A DNA stretch of 64,000 nt, taken from contig NZ_LT821239.1 of the NCBI RefSeq assembly GCF_900169525.1, positions 1,324,708-1,388,707 on the forward strand, given 5' to 3'. This stretch comes from Corynebacterium pacaense. GTDB taxonomy: Bacteria; Actinomycetota; Actinomycetes; Mycobacteriales; Mycobacteriaceae. Every line of letters begins with the position of its first letter. Within the stretch, counting starts at the first letter, position 1. The notes below the pieces were generated by a model that searched no databases, was not told the DNA's origin, and was given only the letters and a program-made list of their open reading frames with translations. Both the position numbers and the translations under genes were made by a program. Below, piece after piece: positions 1-9,395 of this stretch.

Positions 1-1
1 A

Positions 2-469
2 CAGGCGCCACTGGATCGGACCGCCGGAAACGCGATGGATTCGCTGCTCTCGACGGCCCGGTCCGTTCTGGACAAGGGCGATCTCTTCGGCATCTATCCG
101 GAGGGCACCCGTTCGCCCGACGGGCGTATCTACAGGGGAAAGCTGGGGATGGCACGGGTCGCCGTGGAGACCGGGGTGCCCATTGTTCCCGTCGGGATGA
201 TCGGAACCCGCGAGGCCAATCCCATCGGGACCTGGATGCCGCGTCCAGCGAAGGTCAGAATCAGGATCGGGAAGCCGATCGATCCCCGCGCGTACATCAA
301 TGACCTGCACCTTGACGCCGGCTCGCACGAGGCGCTGCGTGCCCTGACCGACCATGTCATGCACACGCTTTCCCAGCTAGTGGGCCAGCCCTACGTCGAC
401 GTCTATGCCAAGGACGTCAAGGATTCGCTCGCAGCAGGGAAGGGATACCCGGAGGGTGCACAACCCTGA
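2..469 (+). CDS. PlsC-family 1-acylglycerol-3-phosphate acyltransferase (5' truncated)
   Basis: This is the C-terminal part of a PlsC-family acyltransferase, which transfers an acyl chain from acyl-CoA or acyl-ACP to lysophosphatidate at the membrane during phospholipid synthesis. The reading frame is open from base 2, so the true start and the N-terminal HX4D catalytic motif lie upstream of the window. The acyl-acceptor binding block YPEGTRSPDG and the later VPIVPVGMIG block are present and intact. A homologue sits in the same position next to the mannosyltransferase and RNase AS genes in Mycobacterium tuberculosis (Rv2182c region). The gene ends about 120 bases before a strong terminator. 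The family is clear; the exact acceptor lipid cannot be read from the sequence. Confidence 0.9.
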   Translation, partial: QAPLDRTAGNAMDSLLSTARSVLDKGDLFGIYPEGTRSPDGRIYRGKLGMARVAVETGVPIVPVGMIGTREANPIGTWMPRPAKVRIRIGKPIDPRAYINDLHLDAGSHEALRALTDHVMHTLSQLVGQPYVDVYAKDVKDSLAAGKGYPEGAQP

Positions 470-590
470 GGCGAAAGCTGGACACAAGGTGAATGGAGGA
501 TTGCGGTAACCTTAAGTGACCGCGCTCAACTGGGCCTATTCGGAACGTCATTTAGGCACTTGTTATTTTTCATCCCGGATGTAATCGGGT

Positions 591-627
591 ACCGTTGGCG
601 ATTGTAAGGCAATCGCCAACGGTTTTT
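591..627 (+). terminator. Rho-independent terminator after the PlsC-family gene
   Basis: A perfect 14-bp inverted repeat (591-604 with 610-623, starting ACCGTTGGCGATTG) with a 5-base loop is followed by a run of T residues to 627. It separates the truncated acyltransferase from the next gene. Confidence 0.9.
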
Positions 628-848
628 TCAAGCAGTCCGTTTCCGGAGTCCTCCGCGGCACCCGGACCTGAGTGCTCGGCGAGGATCAACGGGCTCACCG
701 GGGCCGAGAGGACCGGGGGAGCGGGGACGGCGACCCGGACGTCAGGCGTTTCCTGCCTCCTCCGAGACGAATCCCGGGCCCCCGGGGCCCGGTTCCTCTG
801 CAGAAGAGAGCACGTGGGGCACAGGAGCCATCAAGGAGGTGGGCAGCA
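628..848. other. Intergenic stretch without a gene
   Basis: GC-rich spacer between the terminator and the acyltransferase-3 gene. Open frames exist here but have no ribosome binding site or recognisable protein. The only clear signal is the ribosome binding site AAGGAGGT at 833-840, eight bases before the ATG at 849. No convincing promoter was seen. Confidence 0.6.
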
Positions 849-2099
849 ATGACGAACCGGCAGGACAGGGAAGTCGCAGCGGAGGCGCAGCCGGTCCCGC
901 ACAGCCTCCCCAAGGAACCCGGCGCTCGCCTGGACTGGCCGGACATTGCCAGGGGCCTGTCCATCCTGGGCGTGGTTCTGCTCCATGTCACCCTCGCGGT
1001 CCCGGAGGGCGGTTCCACACTCATCGCCGAACTCAACCACTTCCTCGACCCTCTGCGAATGCCGCTCTTCTTCCTCGTCAGTGGATTCTTCTCTGTGAAG
1101 GTGCTGAACCAGAGCTTTGCCCGGCTGTTCACCACCCGCCTCTGGTTCTTCCTCGTTCCCTACGCCATCTGGGCACCCATCGAGCTCTACAGTCACTATG
1201 TGGAGGTTGATCTGCATGCGGGGCATCCGCCGATGCCCCTGCAGTTCTATGTTTCGGCCATCATCAACGGTGGAACCATGTACTGGTTCCTGCACGCTCT
1301 GGTGTGCTTCAACCTCGTTCTGTGGCTGACCCGTCGGCTGCCCCGGTGGGCGATCGTCCTGGTAGCACTGTCCCCGATGCTGCTGATGCCCGCATTCAGC
1401 GATCATCTCCTGGTCCGCCGCATGGTGATCTATCTGCCCGTGTTCCTCATCGGGGTGTACCTCCGCCCGCAGATCGCGAGATTCGCCGAGATGGCCGCGC
1501 GCCCGCGAACCGTGGTCACCGTCGTCGCCCTCTATGTGGCGGGCATGGCCGTGTCGACGCTCTGGGCGCTGTTCGCCCACCGCACCCCGGGGGAGGGCCA
1601 GTTGTGGCTGATTGACCTGAAGGACGATATCGCGGCCTTCCTCGGCGGGGAGCTCACCCCCTTCGACCTCGGCCACATCCAGTCACTGCTGGTCTATCTC
1701 CTCTCGGTGCCCGCGGGAATCGTGGTGTCGGTGCTCCTGGCCAGAATCGGTCCGGTCGCCCGGGGTCTGAAATTCTTCGGCCGCCACACCCTGCCGATCT
1801 ACCTCGGTCATGCGCTCGGTATCAACATCATCTTCGGGTGGTTCATCAGGTACCGGTTCATGGAGATCGACAACACCTCGCCGAATCCGCTGCACTGGAC
1901 CCAGACCTGGATGGCCGTGGTGTTCCTCCTCGCGATGCTCGGTGCCGGCATCGTCTACGTGATCTCGCGGATCCCGGTGCTGGGCTGGATCGTCGTCCCG
2001 CCGAGGCTGACCGGACCCACCCGCCCCGCAGCCGTGACCGCCCCCGTCGCCGACCCAGCCCGGGGACGCACCGGGGCCCTCGATCCCCCACGCACTTAG
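849..2099 (+). CDS. Acyltransferase-3 family integral membrane protein
   Basis: A 416-residue multi-spanning membrane protein of the acyltransferase-3 (OafA/WecH-like) family, which moves acyl groups across or on the membrane to modify cell-surface glycans or lipids. The N-terminal motif RLDWPDIARGLSILGVVLLH (residues about 28-47) is typical, including the conserved His at the end of the first membrane segment, followed by the R-x-P-LFFLVSGFF motif around residue 70. About ten hydrophobic segments follow, then a proline-rich cytoplasmic tail. The ATG at 849 is chosen because AAGGAGGT lies eight bases upstream; the open frame begins further upstream without a binding site. The neighbouring genes build lipomannan and phospholipid, so an envelope acyl substrate is plausible, but this is inference. 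Confidence 0.85.
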   Translation: MTNRQDREVAAEAQPVPHSLPKEPGARLDWPDIARGLSILGVVLLHVTLAVPEGGSTLIAELNHFLDPLRMPLFFLVSGFFSVKVLNQSFARLFTTRLWFFLVPYAIWAPIELYSHYVEVDLHAGHPPMPLQFYVSAIINGGTMYWFLHALVCFNLVLWLTRRLPRWAIVLVALSPMLLMPAFSDHLLVRRMVIYLPVFLIGVYLRPQIARFAEMAARPRTVVTVVALYVAGMAVSTLWALFAHRTPGEGQLWLIDLKDDIAAFLGGELTPFDLGHIQSLLVYLLSVPAGIVVSVLLARIGPVARGLKFFGRHTLPIYLGHALGINIIFGWFIRYRFMEIDNTSPNPLHWTQTWMAVVFLLAMLGAGIVYVISRIPVLGWIVVPPRLTGPTRPAAVTAPVADPARGRTGALDPPRT

Positions 2100-2192
2100 G
2101 TTTCCTTTGCTTTCCGCGTAAGCTAAATCCGGAAATATTCAATCCGGGTTCCACCCGGGGAAGGTCAGGCGCGCTGAAACGTGGACAAGACA

Positions 2193-2336
2193 ATGCTGAT
2201 CAAGCTCTCGATCGTCGTGGCGTTGATCGTCGCCTACACCGTTCTGGCTGCGTTCCAGGTCTCGATCGGTGTGTTCGCCCCGATCATCGTCCTGGTCATC
2301 GCCGCAGTGGTGTTTCTTCCCTTCCGGAGGAAATAG
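2193..2336 (+). CDS. Small hydrophobic membrane protein (47 residues)
   Basis: A short open frame encoding MLIKLSIVVALIVAYTVL then a second hydrophobic stretch ending in FLPFRRK. It looks like one or two membrane spans with a positively charged C-terminal end. Nearly all codons end in G or C, as expected for coding sequence in this genome. An in-frame GTG at 2181 is an alternative start; an in-frame TGA at 2175 excludes a longer form. No strong ribosome binding site is visible (GGGGAAGG lies 16 bases before the GTG). Its 3' end overlaps the 3' end of the convergent glycosyltransferase gene by 41 bases. Function unknown; the protein is easily missed because of its size. Confidence 0.6.
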   Translation: MLIKLSIVVALIVAYTVLAAFQVSIGVFAPIIVLVIAAVVFLPFRRK

Positions 2337-4686
2337 CACCACCGCGTGTCGACGCCCCCGTCGGCAATGCGCCACCGACGTAGAGGGCCACGAGGATCGC
2401 CGACGGCGCGAGCGCCATCGGCTCCACGAGCACGTACAACCAGGTTTGTGCGACGGATCCGACCAGATCTGGATGATTCAACGGGAACAGGATGTCCCAG
2501 GACAGGTGCGAGGGTGTCCAGCTGATCGCGGTGATGAACACACCCAGATAGGCGACCACGTAGCGGCCGGAGGCCAGCACCGCCACCAGGAGCGGGAGCA
2601 CGAGGACCCAGTGGAAGATCTCGACGCTGGGCAGGACAAGCAGCGGAAGGGCGATGCCCAGCGCCAGGGACAGCGTTTCCTCCCCGCGGCGGTGGCTGCG
2701 GTGGATCGCCCAGATGCCCAGGGCCAGCGCGAGAACCATCCAGATCCCGGCGGCCCAGGCCGAATCGCTGATCCAGCGTGCGATGAAGGCGAAGGGGGAG
2801 AGGTTTCGGGAGCCATCGCGTCCGGTGAACCAGCCCGTGTGCAGGTTCAGGGCGGACGCGGGCGGGTTGAGCAACCAGCCGGCCCCCCAGTGCAGGCCGG
2901 TGCTCGCCGCGGCCACGGCTGCGGGGCGCCAGCGGCGCTGCACCAGGAACGTAACGGCGATCAACACCGGCCATCCCGCAATCCCGGCGGCCACACCGGT
3001 GAACAGTCCGCGGGCACGGCGGTGCCTCATCACGAAGAGGTCCGTGAGAACGAGGGCGAGGACAGCGATGGCGACCGAACCGAACTGCAGTGCCGCAACC
3101 ACGGGAAAGGTGATCAATGCCGCGAGTATGACCAGGCAGAGGGTGAAGGCCGTCAGTTTCCTGCCCAGGAGGTATCTGATGATCACCACGGCGCTCCACA
3201 CGATACCGAGCAGATTGAGTCCGCCGTAGAGGACCAGTGCACCGGTACCGGCGACGGGCGGGGTGAGTGCGATGCCGAGGGAGGTGAGATCGAGCGAGTT
3301 GATCGCCATGAGGGGATACTTGATGTGCACCCGCAGGGAGTCATCGCCGCGGAACCAGATATTGGCCAGCTGATAGCCAATGGCGATGATGAGCACGACG
3401 ATGTGGGCTGGCCGGGGACCCCGTTTCTGTTTCGCCGCGCCACCGAAGATCCCCGGATCAAGCAGACTGAGAATAACGATCGCGAGGGCGAGCAGAACAT
3501 AGGAGTTCCCCGACGGCTGGAGTATCAGTGGCCAACCCACCCCGCCCTGTGGATGGTAGGGCATGTTCCAGAAGGCGGGGTCGATGATCGCGACGGCGAC
3601 GAGCCCGCCGAGCAATCCCGCGGTCGTCGCCGTGGCGGGGGCTAGGTGGCGCTGGGTCCAGGCGCTGGAGAGCAGCACCACGGAGATCGGCACCAGCCAG
3701 ACCCAGTGGTGGGACCAGGAAACCGGCGAACAGAGCAGGGCGATGAGTGAGTTGAGCAGCAGCGCGGCCACGGGGTTGCCGGCTTTGAACGCACGGTACA
3801 TGGCAGCGCCCACACCCACCAGGGTGAGAACCACCAGCAGCATCCAGCCGAGCTCGATCAGACCCCCATCACTGAACAGCCGGTGCAGCACGCCCTGGAG
3901 GGACTGGTTGGTGATGTAGCTCAGATTCCCGATCCGGTCTGCGTTGCGCAGCGTCTCGGTCCAGTAGATCCGCGAACTCGCGGGGGCGATCGCCCACGCC
4001 AGGGCGCTGAACCCGATCCCGGAGGCCAGGCACACACCGGCGCCCTTCCAATCCCGCTTGACCAGGAAGTAGAGGCCGAACACCGCGGGGGTTAGCTTGA
4101 TCGACGCCGCGAGGCCGATCCAGAATCCCCGCGGCAGCCACGGCCTGCTGGTGAGGGTGTCCATCAGGACCAGGGTCATCAGGATGATGTTGATCTGCCC
4201 GAACTGAACCGTTTGGAACACCGGCTCCGCAGCCAGGGCGAAGGGCAGGATGACCAGCGCCAGCAGACGCGAATCCGCGACGTCGATGCCCCTGACCGCG
4301 CGCCGGGTGACGATGGCGAGGCACCACCACAGCAGAACAGCGGAGAGTACCGTGAGTATGACACCTGCGATATTGCCCGGAAGCAGTGCCAGCGGAATGA
4401 AGAAGGCGGCCGCAATCGGCGGGTAGGTGAAGGGGAGCTGGATACCCCCCACCGAGTAGTCCCGGGTGTAGAGGTTCTCCCCGCGGAGGAAGGCCAGGGC
4501 TCCCTGCCGGTAGACCTCGGTGTCGATGTGGAAGAAGAGATTGAAATCCTCGATCGCACGCACATTGAGCACCGAGGGCATCAGTGCCAGGATCGAGGCG
4601 AGGCACGCGGCGACCGCCAGAGTCCTGCGAAGGGGAATCGGCATGGCGACCCTAGCTGCGGGGGTATGTGGACGCGCTGCATGCAT
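2296..4686 (-). CDS. Double-length GT87 (GT-C) mannosyltransferase with degenerate second half
   Basis: A 796-residue membrane protein of glycosyltransferase family 87, the polyprenyl-phosphomannose-dependent enzymes such as MptC that add alpha-1,2-mannose branches to lipomannan. Residues about 1-400 are a complete GT87 unit: acidic DTEVY in the first external loop, LPFTYPP, QFGQIN, IKLTP and SPVSWSHHWVW. Residues about 440-780 repeat the same order with decayed motifs: VQFGQIN becomes LQFGSVA, SIKLTP becomes GIAGWP, and SPVSWSHHWVW becomes LPSVEIFHWVL. So the protein is an internal duplication or fusion in which only the first half looks catalytic. A -10 like TAGGAT ends seven bases before the ATG at 4686, supporting a leaderless start; a second ATG is at 4644. 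Homologous position to Rv2181. Confidence 0.88.
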   Translation of the reverse strand: MHAARPHTPAARVAMPIPLRRTLAVAACLASILALMPSVLNVRAIEDFNLFFHIDTEVYRQGALAFLRGENLYTRDYSVGGIQLPFTYPPIAAAFFIPLALLPGNIAGVILTVLSAVLLWWCLAIVTRRAVRGIDVADSRLLALVILPFALAAEPVFQTVQFGQINIILMTLVLMDTLTSRPWLPRGFWIGLAASIKLTPAVFGLYFLVKRDWKGAGVCLASGIGFSALAWAIAPASSRIYWTETLRNADRIGNLSYITNQSLQGVLHRLFSDGGLIELGWMLLVVLTLVGVGAAMYRAFKAGNPVAALLLNSLIALLCSPVSWSHHWVWLVPISVVLLSSAWTQRHLAPATATTAGLLGGLVAVAIIDPAFWNMPYHPQGGVGWPLILQPSGNSYVLLALAIVILSLLDPGIFGGAAKQKRGPRPAHIVVLIIAIGYQLANIWFRGDDSLRVHIKYPLMAINSLDLTSLGIALTPPVAGTGALVLYGGLNLLGIVWSAVVIIRYLLGRKLTAFTLCLVILAALITFPVVAALQFGSVAIAVLALVLTDLFVMRHRRARGLFTGVAAGIAGWPVLIAVTFLVQRRWRPAAVAAASTGLHWGAGWLLNPPASALNLHTGWFTGRDGSRNLSPFAFIARWISDSAWAAGIWMVLALALGIWAIHRSHRRGEETLSLALGIALPLLVLPSVEIFHWVLVLPLLVAVLASGRYVVAYLGVFITAISWTPSHLSWDILFPLNHPDLVGSVAQTWLYVLVEPMALAPSAILVALYVGGALPTGASTRGGAISSGREETPLRR

Positions 4687-4693
4687 TGTAGGA

Positions 4694-4699
4694 ATCCTA
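4694..4699 (-). promoter_or_regulatory. Probable -10 element of the GT87 fusion gene
   Basis: On the minus strand TAGGAT is followed by seven bases and then the ATG at 4686, the arrangement of a leaderless transcript. No good -35 was found. Confidence 0.4.
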
Positions 4700-4742
4700 G
4701 TCTTAGAGGCTGCCCCGAACCATTTGATCTCGTGCTCTACCC

Positions 4743-4748
4743 TACAAT
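4743..4748 (+). promoter_or_regulatory. Probable -10 element of the RNase AS gene
   Basis: TACAAT in the divergent intergenic region, about 45 bases before the GTG start of the exoribonuclease gene. No well-spaced -35 hexamer is visible. Confidence 0.4.
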
Positions 4749-4792
4749 GAGCTGTACGTTTGATCGACGAAGAGTCAAGGGACCTGAAGACT

Positions 4793-5305
4793 GTGCGCTT
4801 TTTCTACGACACCGAGTTCATTGAGGATGGTCATACCATCGAGCTGGTATCCATCGGTATCGTCGCCGAGGATGGCCGGGAATACTATGCGGTGTCCACC
4901 GGTTTCGATCCCTCCCGAGCCAACAACTGGGTCCGTGACAACGTGCTCAACAAGCTGCCCAACCCGGCTGACCGATCATGGAGATCGGTGGACCGCATCC
5001 GGGAGGACATCCTCTCCTTTCTGTCCTCCGGTTCGGGTCGGCCCGAGCTGTGGGCGTGGGTCGGAGCCTATGATCATGTGGTTCTGGCACAGTTGTGGGG
5101 CGATATGGCAGGATTGCCCCGCTCCCTGCCCCGCTACACACGCGAATTGCGACAGTACTGGGAAATGGCTGGTCAACCTCGTTTGCCGGTGCTCCCGGAG
5201 GGAAGCCACGATGCTCTGGTCGATGCCAGGCACAACCTGGCGAAGTTCAGGGTCTGCATGCAGGCGCTGCCGCTGGGCCGTGGCAACAGGGTGGCGCGGG
5301 CCTAG
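4793..5305 (+). CDS. 3'-5' exoribonuclease, RNase AS type (DEDDh family)
   Basis: A 170-residue protein of the Rv2179c/RNase AS family, a DEDDh-type exoribonuclease; the M. tuberculosis enzyme trims adenylate-containing 3' overhangs of RNA. Visible catalytic elements are FYDTEF at the N-terminus (first Asp and Glu), the Asp in YDHVVLAQLWG near the middle, and the SHDALVDARHNL motif near the C-terminus with the catalytic His and final Asp. The GTG at 4793 is chosen because AAGGGA lies about ten bases upstream and places the catalytic DTEF close to the N-terminus as in the family; an upstream ATG at 4760 would add 11 residues without support. It sits between the mannosyltransferase and aroG as in mycobacteria. 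Confidence 0.88.
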   Translation: MRFFYDTEFIEDGHTIELVSIGIVAEDGREYYAVSTGFDPSRANNWVRDNVLNKLPNPADRSWRSVDRIREDILSFLSSGSGRPELWAWVGAYDHVVLAQLWGDMAGLPRSLPRYTRELRQYWEMAGQPRLPVLPEGSHDALVDARHNLAKFRVCMQALPLGRGNRVARA

Positions 5306-5342
5306 GTAGCACCTGCCCTGATGCATGGCCACCTGCACGACA

Positions 5343-5351
5343 TGATATGAA
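5343..5351 (+). promoter_or_regulatory. Extended -10 promoter of aroG (leaderless)
   Basis: TG-A-TATGAA is an extended -10 element whose predicted transcription start, about seven bases downstream, coincides with the GTG start codon of aroG at 5358. No -35 match is apparent, which fits an extended -10 promoter. Confidence 0.5.
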
Positions 5352-5354
5352 TAA

Positions 5355-6746
<1,392 letters not shown>

Positions 6747-6766
6747 TCACGGTCGGTCCGGTCCAC

Positions 6767-6804
6767 GCCGGCACACACCCCGTCTCACCCGGGGGTGTGC
6801 CGGC
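6767..6804. terminator. Inverted repeat between convergent aroG and GT87 genes
   Basis: GCCGGCACACACCCC (6767-6781) pairs with GGGGTGTGCCGGC (6792-6804), with a two-base bulge. It lies between two convergent genes and probably serves both directions. No clear T run, so less certain than the other terminators. Confidence 0.55.
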
Positions 6805-6815
6805 CTCGTGCGTCG

Positions 6816-8117
6816 TCAGGCACGTGTGCGGGGGAAGTACCTCAGCGACACCGCGGTGGCGATCAGCAGCGCGATCGCTGCCCAGAGATAGTCGGAGATC
6901 AAAAACTTCTCCCCAGGCGTCAGGTTGAACACATCCACGCCGTCGCGGCCGAACCACCACTTGGGCGGCAGCATGAGCAGCAGGACGCTCAGTCCGAGAC
7001 CGCTGTAGAGCAGTATCCGGGGCCGTCCGGGGTGGAGCATGTAGCGCAGCAGAAGGATCAGCGCCCACAGGGGCAGCCACACCCAGTGGTGCGACCATGA
7101 GATCGGGGAGATCATAAGCATCAGCACCGCATTGGCCATCACCGCCTCGGCCGTCAGGCCACGGGCCAGAAGATGGTGCATGAGCACGGCCACGGCGATG
7201 ATGGACACCACCGACAGCACGATCCACAGCACCGAGGGCCAGGCGGAGGCTTCCGCTGCGGACTGGGATGGCCACCAGCGGTAGATCATCGCCTGCAGGG
7301 AGCTATTGGACTGAAACACCGTGCTCACCCCGGAATCACCGTCGGCACCGAGATTGAATACGGTGGTGGTGAAGAACTCCCTGGTCTGCCGCCAGGACAC
7401 CAGCGCGCCGATTCCGGTGAACACCAGCGCCGATCCCAGGGCCGTGAACATTCCGCGGAAGTCCTTTCGCACCAGGAAAAAAAGCAGCATCGCCAGCGGG
7501 GACAGCTTGATGGCCGCTGCCAACCCGATCAGCACCCCGCGGGGCAGCCTGCGCCGGACCGGCAGCAGGTCCATGACCACCAGCGTCATGATCAAAATAT
7601 TGATCTGTCCGAGATCAGCGTTCAACCACACCGGTTCCGCGAACAGGGCGATCGGCCAGGCGATCGCGGCGATGGTGAAGGCGAGGAGCCTGTCCCTTCC
7701 GCGGAGCACGGAGTTGGAGACCAGGAACAGACACGCCAGCAGCATCAGAGAGGATAGTGCGACGATGATGTTCCCGGCCAGCTCCTCGGTGAAGAACTCG
7801 AAGTAGCCGAAGGGGGCGAACAGGACAGCGCCGATGGGCGGATAGATGAACGGAAGCGAAAGATCGCCGATATCGAAGGGTGCCGCGTACAGTTCCTCGC
7901 CCTTGACCAGCGCCCTGCCGGCCAGCAGATAGATCGTGGAATCGGTGCGCCAGTCGAACTTTTCAATCAGGATCTTGTTCGCAATCAGTCCCGCCGCGAT
8001 TCCGAGGACCGACAGGAGAGTGAGAATATCCCTGGTCGATACCCTGATGATCTGGTGTCCGACATCTGAACCGTCCGGGGCGGTGGTCTGCTCAACCTGG
8101 CTCACGTGTGAATTCAC
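6816..8117 (-). CDS. GT87 family polyprenyl-phosphomannose-dependent mannosyltransferase
   Basis: A 433-residue GT-C fold membrane protein. It carries the GT87 landmarks: acidic residues in DSTIY in the first external loop, LPFIYPP, ADLGQINI, AAIKLSP and SPISWSHHWVWL, with about ten membrane segments. Relatives in Corynebacterium add alpha-1,2-linked mannose to the lipomannan backbone (MptC/MptD type). The start is GTG at 8117, but the purine-rich GGAAAGGA ends only one base before it; a second in-frame GTG at 8105 is possible. It is the third gene of a minus-strand run pknL, GT87, GT87, and lies 78 bases downstream of the previous stop. Exact linkage specificity is not determinable from sequence. 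Confidence 0.88.
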   Translation of the reverse strand: MNSHVSQVEQTTAPDGSDVGHQIIRVSTRDILTLLSVLGIAAGLIANKILIEKFDWRTDSTIYLLAGRALVKGEELYAAPFDIGDLSLPFIYPPIGAVLFAPFGYFEFFTEELAGNIIVALSSLMLLACLFLVSNSVLRGRDRLLAFTIAAIAWPIALFAEPVWLNADLGQINILIMTLVVMDLLPVRRRLPRGVLIGLAAAIKLSPLAMLLFFLVRKDFRGMFTALGSALVFTGIGALVSWRQTREFFTTTVFNLGADGDSGVSTVFQSNSSLQAMIYRWWPSQSAAEASAWPSVLWIVLSVVSIIAVAVLMHHLLARGLTAEAVMANAVLMLMISPISWSHHWVWLPLWALILLLRYMLHPGRPRILLYSGLGLSVLLLMLPPKWWFGRDGVDVFNLTPGEKFLISDYLWAAIALLIATAVSLRYFPRTRA

Positions 8118-8195
8118 GTCCTTTCCGATGGGTGCGTCAACGGACAGCCCCGCAACCCGGGGCGGGAACCGTCGGTGATGCGGGGTGTACTCAGT

Positions 8196-9395
8196 TTAGG
8201 TTGTATCGGGCCGCGCTCCCACTTCGGGACCGACGCGTGGTCTCAGCGCAACGGTGATCAGCACGCTCAGGGCGAACCAGAGGTAGTGGGCGACCAGGAG
8301 ATGCTGCAGCGGTGACCACTGGAACTCCCGTCCGTCGCCGCCACCTCCGTCGATGAACAGTTGGAAGGGTCCGAGCGACTGTGCGAACACCGCCCAACAG
8401 GCGAGAAAACGGTGTCCCGTGGACCACAGCGCGATCGCCAGTGGACCCAACCACACCCAGTGGTGGTTCCAGCTCACCGGCGAGCACAGCAGTGACACCA
8501 GCGCCACCACGGTGATGGCCAGAAGCTGGGCGGCGGGGGAGGTGTCCGTGCGCAGGATGCGCCAGAGACACAGGCAGGCAAGGGTGATAACCGCGCACAC
8601 CGCTGCAAGCCAGATCGTGGTCTCCGCCCCGAGCTGGGGAAACCGTGAGAGCAATCCGTGAATGGAGACATTCTTGGCATAGGCGGGGTCGCCGATTCTT
8701 CCCGTTGATGTCAGTGTCTGGGTCCAGAAGGTGAAGAAGGCGGAGGGATTGGCCAGCCAGGCGAATCCACCGGCGAGGCCGAAACCCGCGGCCATGCCGT
8801 AGAGGCCCCGGGGATCGCGGCGCAGGATCAGCAGAAAGAGAAAGTACAGGCCGAAGACGGCGGGGGTGAGCTTGATTGCCGCGGCGATGCCGGTGAGAAC
8901 CCCGATCGGGAGACGCGGATGGGCCCGGGTCGCGTCGAGGATGACCATCGCCATGAGCACGATGTTGACCTGGCCCAGGTAGAGAGTGTCCAGTACCGGC
9001 CAGCTGCACAGGCAGATGGCCATGACCACGACCACGGGAATGCGTGAACCGGTTGCCGCGGCCACCGCCCTGGACGCCAGCCACAAAGCTATGAGGGACA
9101 GCAGTGTGACCACTCTCTCGGTGGCAGTCTGTCCGATGGCCCCACTCAGCCACCACACCGGGGTGAACAGGATGGCGGCGAAGGGCGGATAGGTGAATGG
9201 CAGATTCTCGTGGCGGGTGGGGAAATAGACATCGTAGAGTGGCTGATCCGACCAGAATCTCTCCGCGCCCTGAATGTAGACATCCAGGTCGAGGAGATAG
9301 CGCAGGCGGCCGTCCACCTCGAAGTTGACCGCCGTTCCCAGCACCAGGATGGCAATCCAGGAAAGGGCAATCCAGGGATGGACCTTGGCCCTCAT
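8196..9395 (-). CDS. GT87 family polyprenyl-phosphomannose-dependent mannosyltransferase
   Basis: A 399-residue GT-C membrane protein with the same ordered motifs as its two neighbours: DLDVYIQGAERFW in the first loop, LPFTYPP, YLGQVNI, AAIKLTP and SPVSWNHHWVWL. Its ATG immediately follows the TAG stop of pknL (no gap), so translation is likely coupled to the kinase. Together with the genes at 2296-4686 and 6816-8117 it forms a set of three related transferases within 7 kb, probably products of local duplication that divide the work of mannan branching and extension. Specificity is inferred from family and context only. Confidence 0.88.
   Translation of the reverse strand: MRAKVHPWIALSWIAILVLGTAVNFEVDGRLRYLLDLDVYIQGAERFWSDQPLYDVYFPTRHENLPFTYPPFAAILFTPVWWLSGAIGQTATERVVTLLSLIALWLASRAVAAATGSRIPVVVVMAICLCSWPVLDTLYLGQVNIVLMAMVILDATRAHPRLPIGVLTGIAAAIKLTPAVFGLYFLFLLILRRDPRGLYGMAAGFGLAGGFAWLANPSAFFTFWTQTLTSTGRIGDPAYAKNVSIHGLLSRFPQLGAETTIWLAAVCAVITLACLCLWRILRTDTSPAAQLLAITVVALVSLLCSPVSWNHHWVWLGPLAIALWSTGHRFLACWAVFAQSLGPFQLFIDGGGGDGREFQWSPLQHLLVAHYLWFALSVLITVALRPRVGPEVGARPDTT

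Noticed and set aside
560..585. TTGTTA and TGTAAT as a promoter before the terminator at 591
   Set aside because: The spacer is 14 bases and the transcript would meet the terminator at once.
595..852. An 85-codon frame after the first terminator
   Set aside because: It starts within the terminator hairpin, has no binding site and no recognisable protein.
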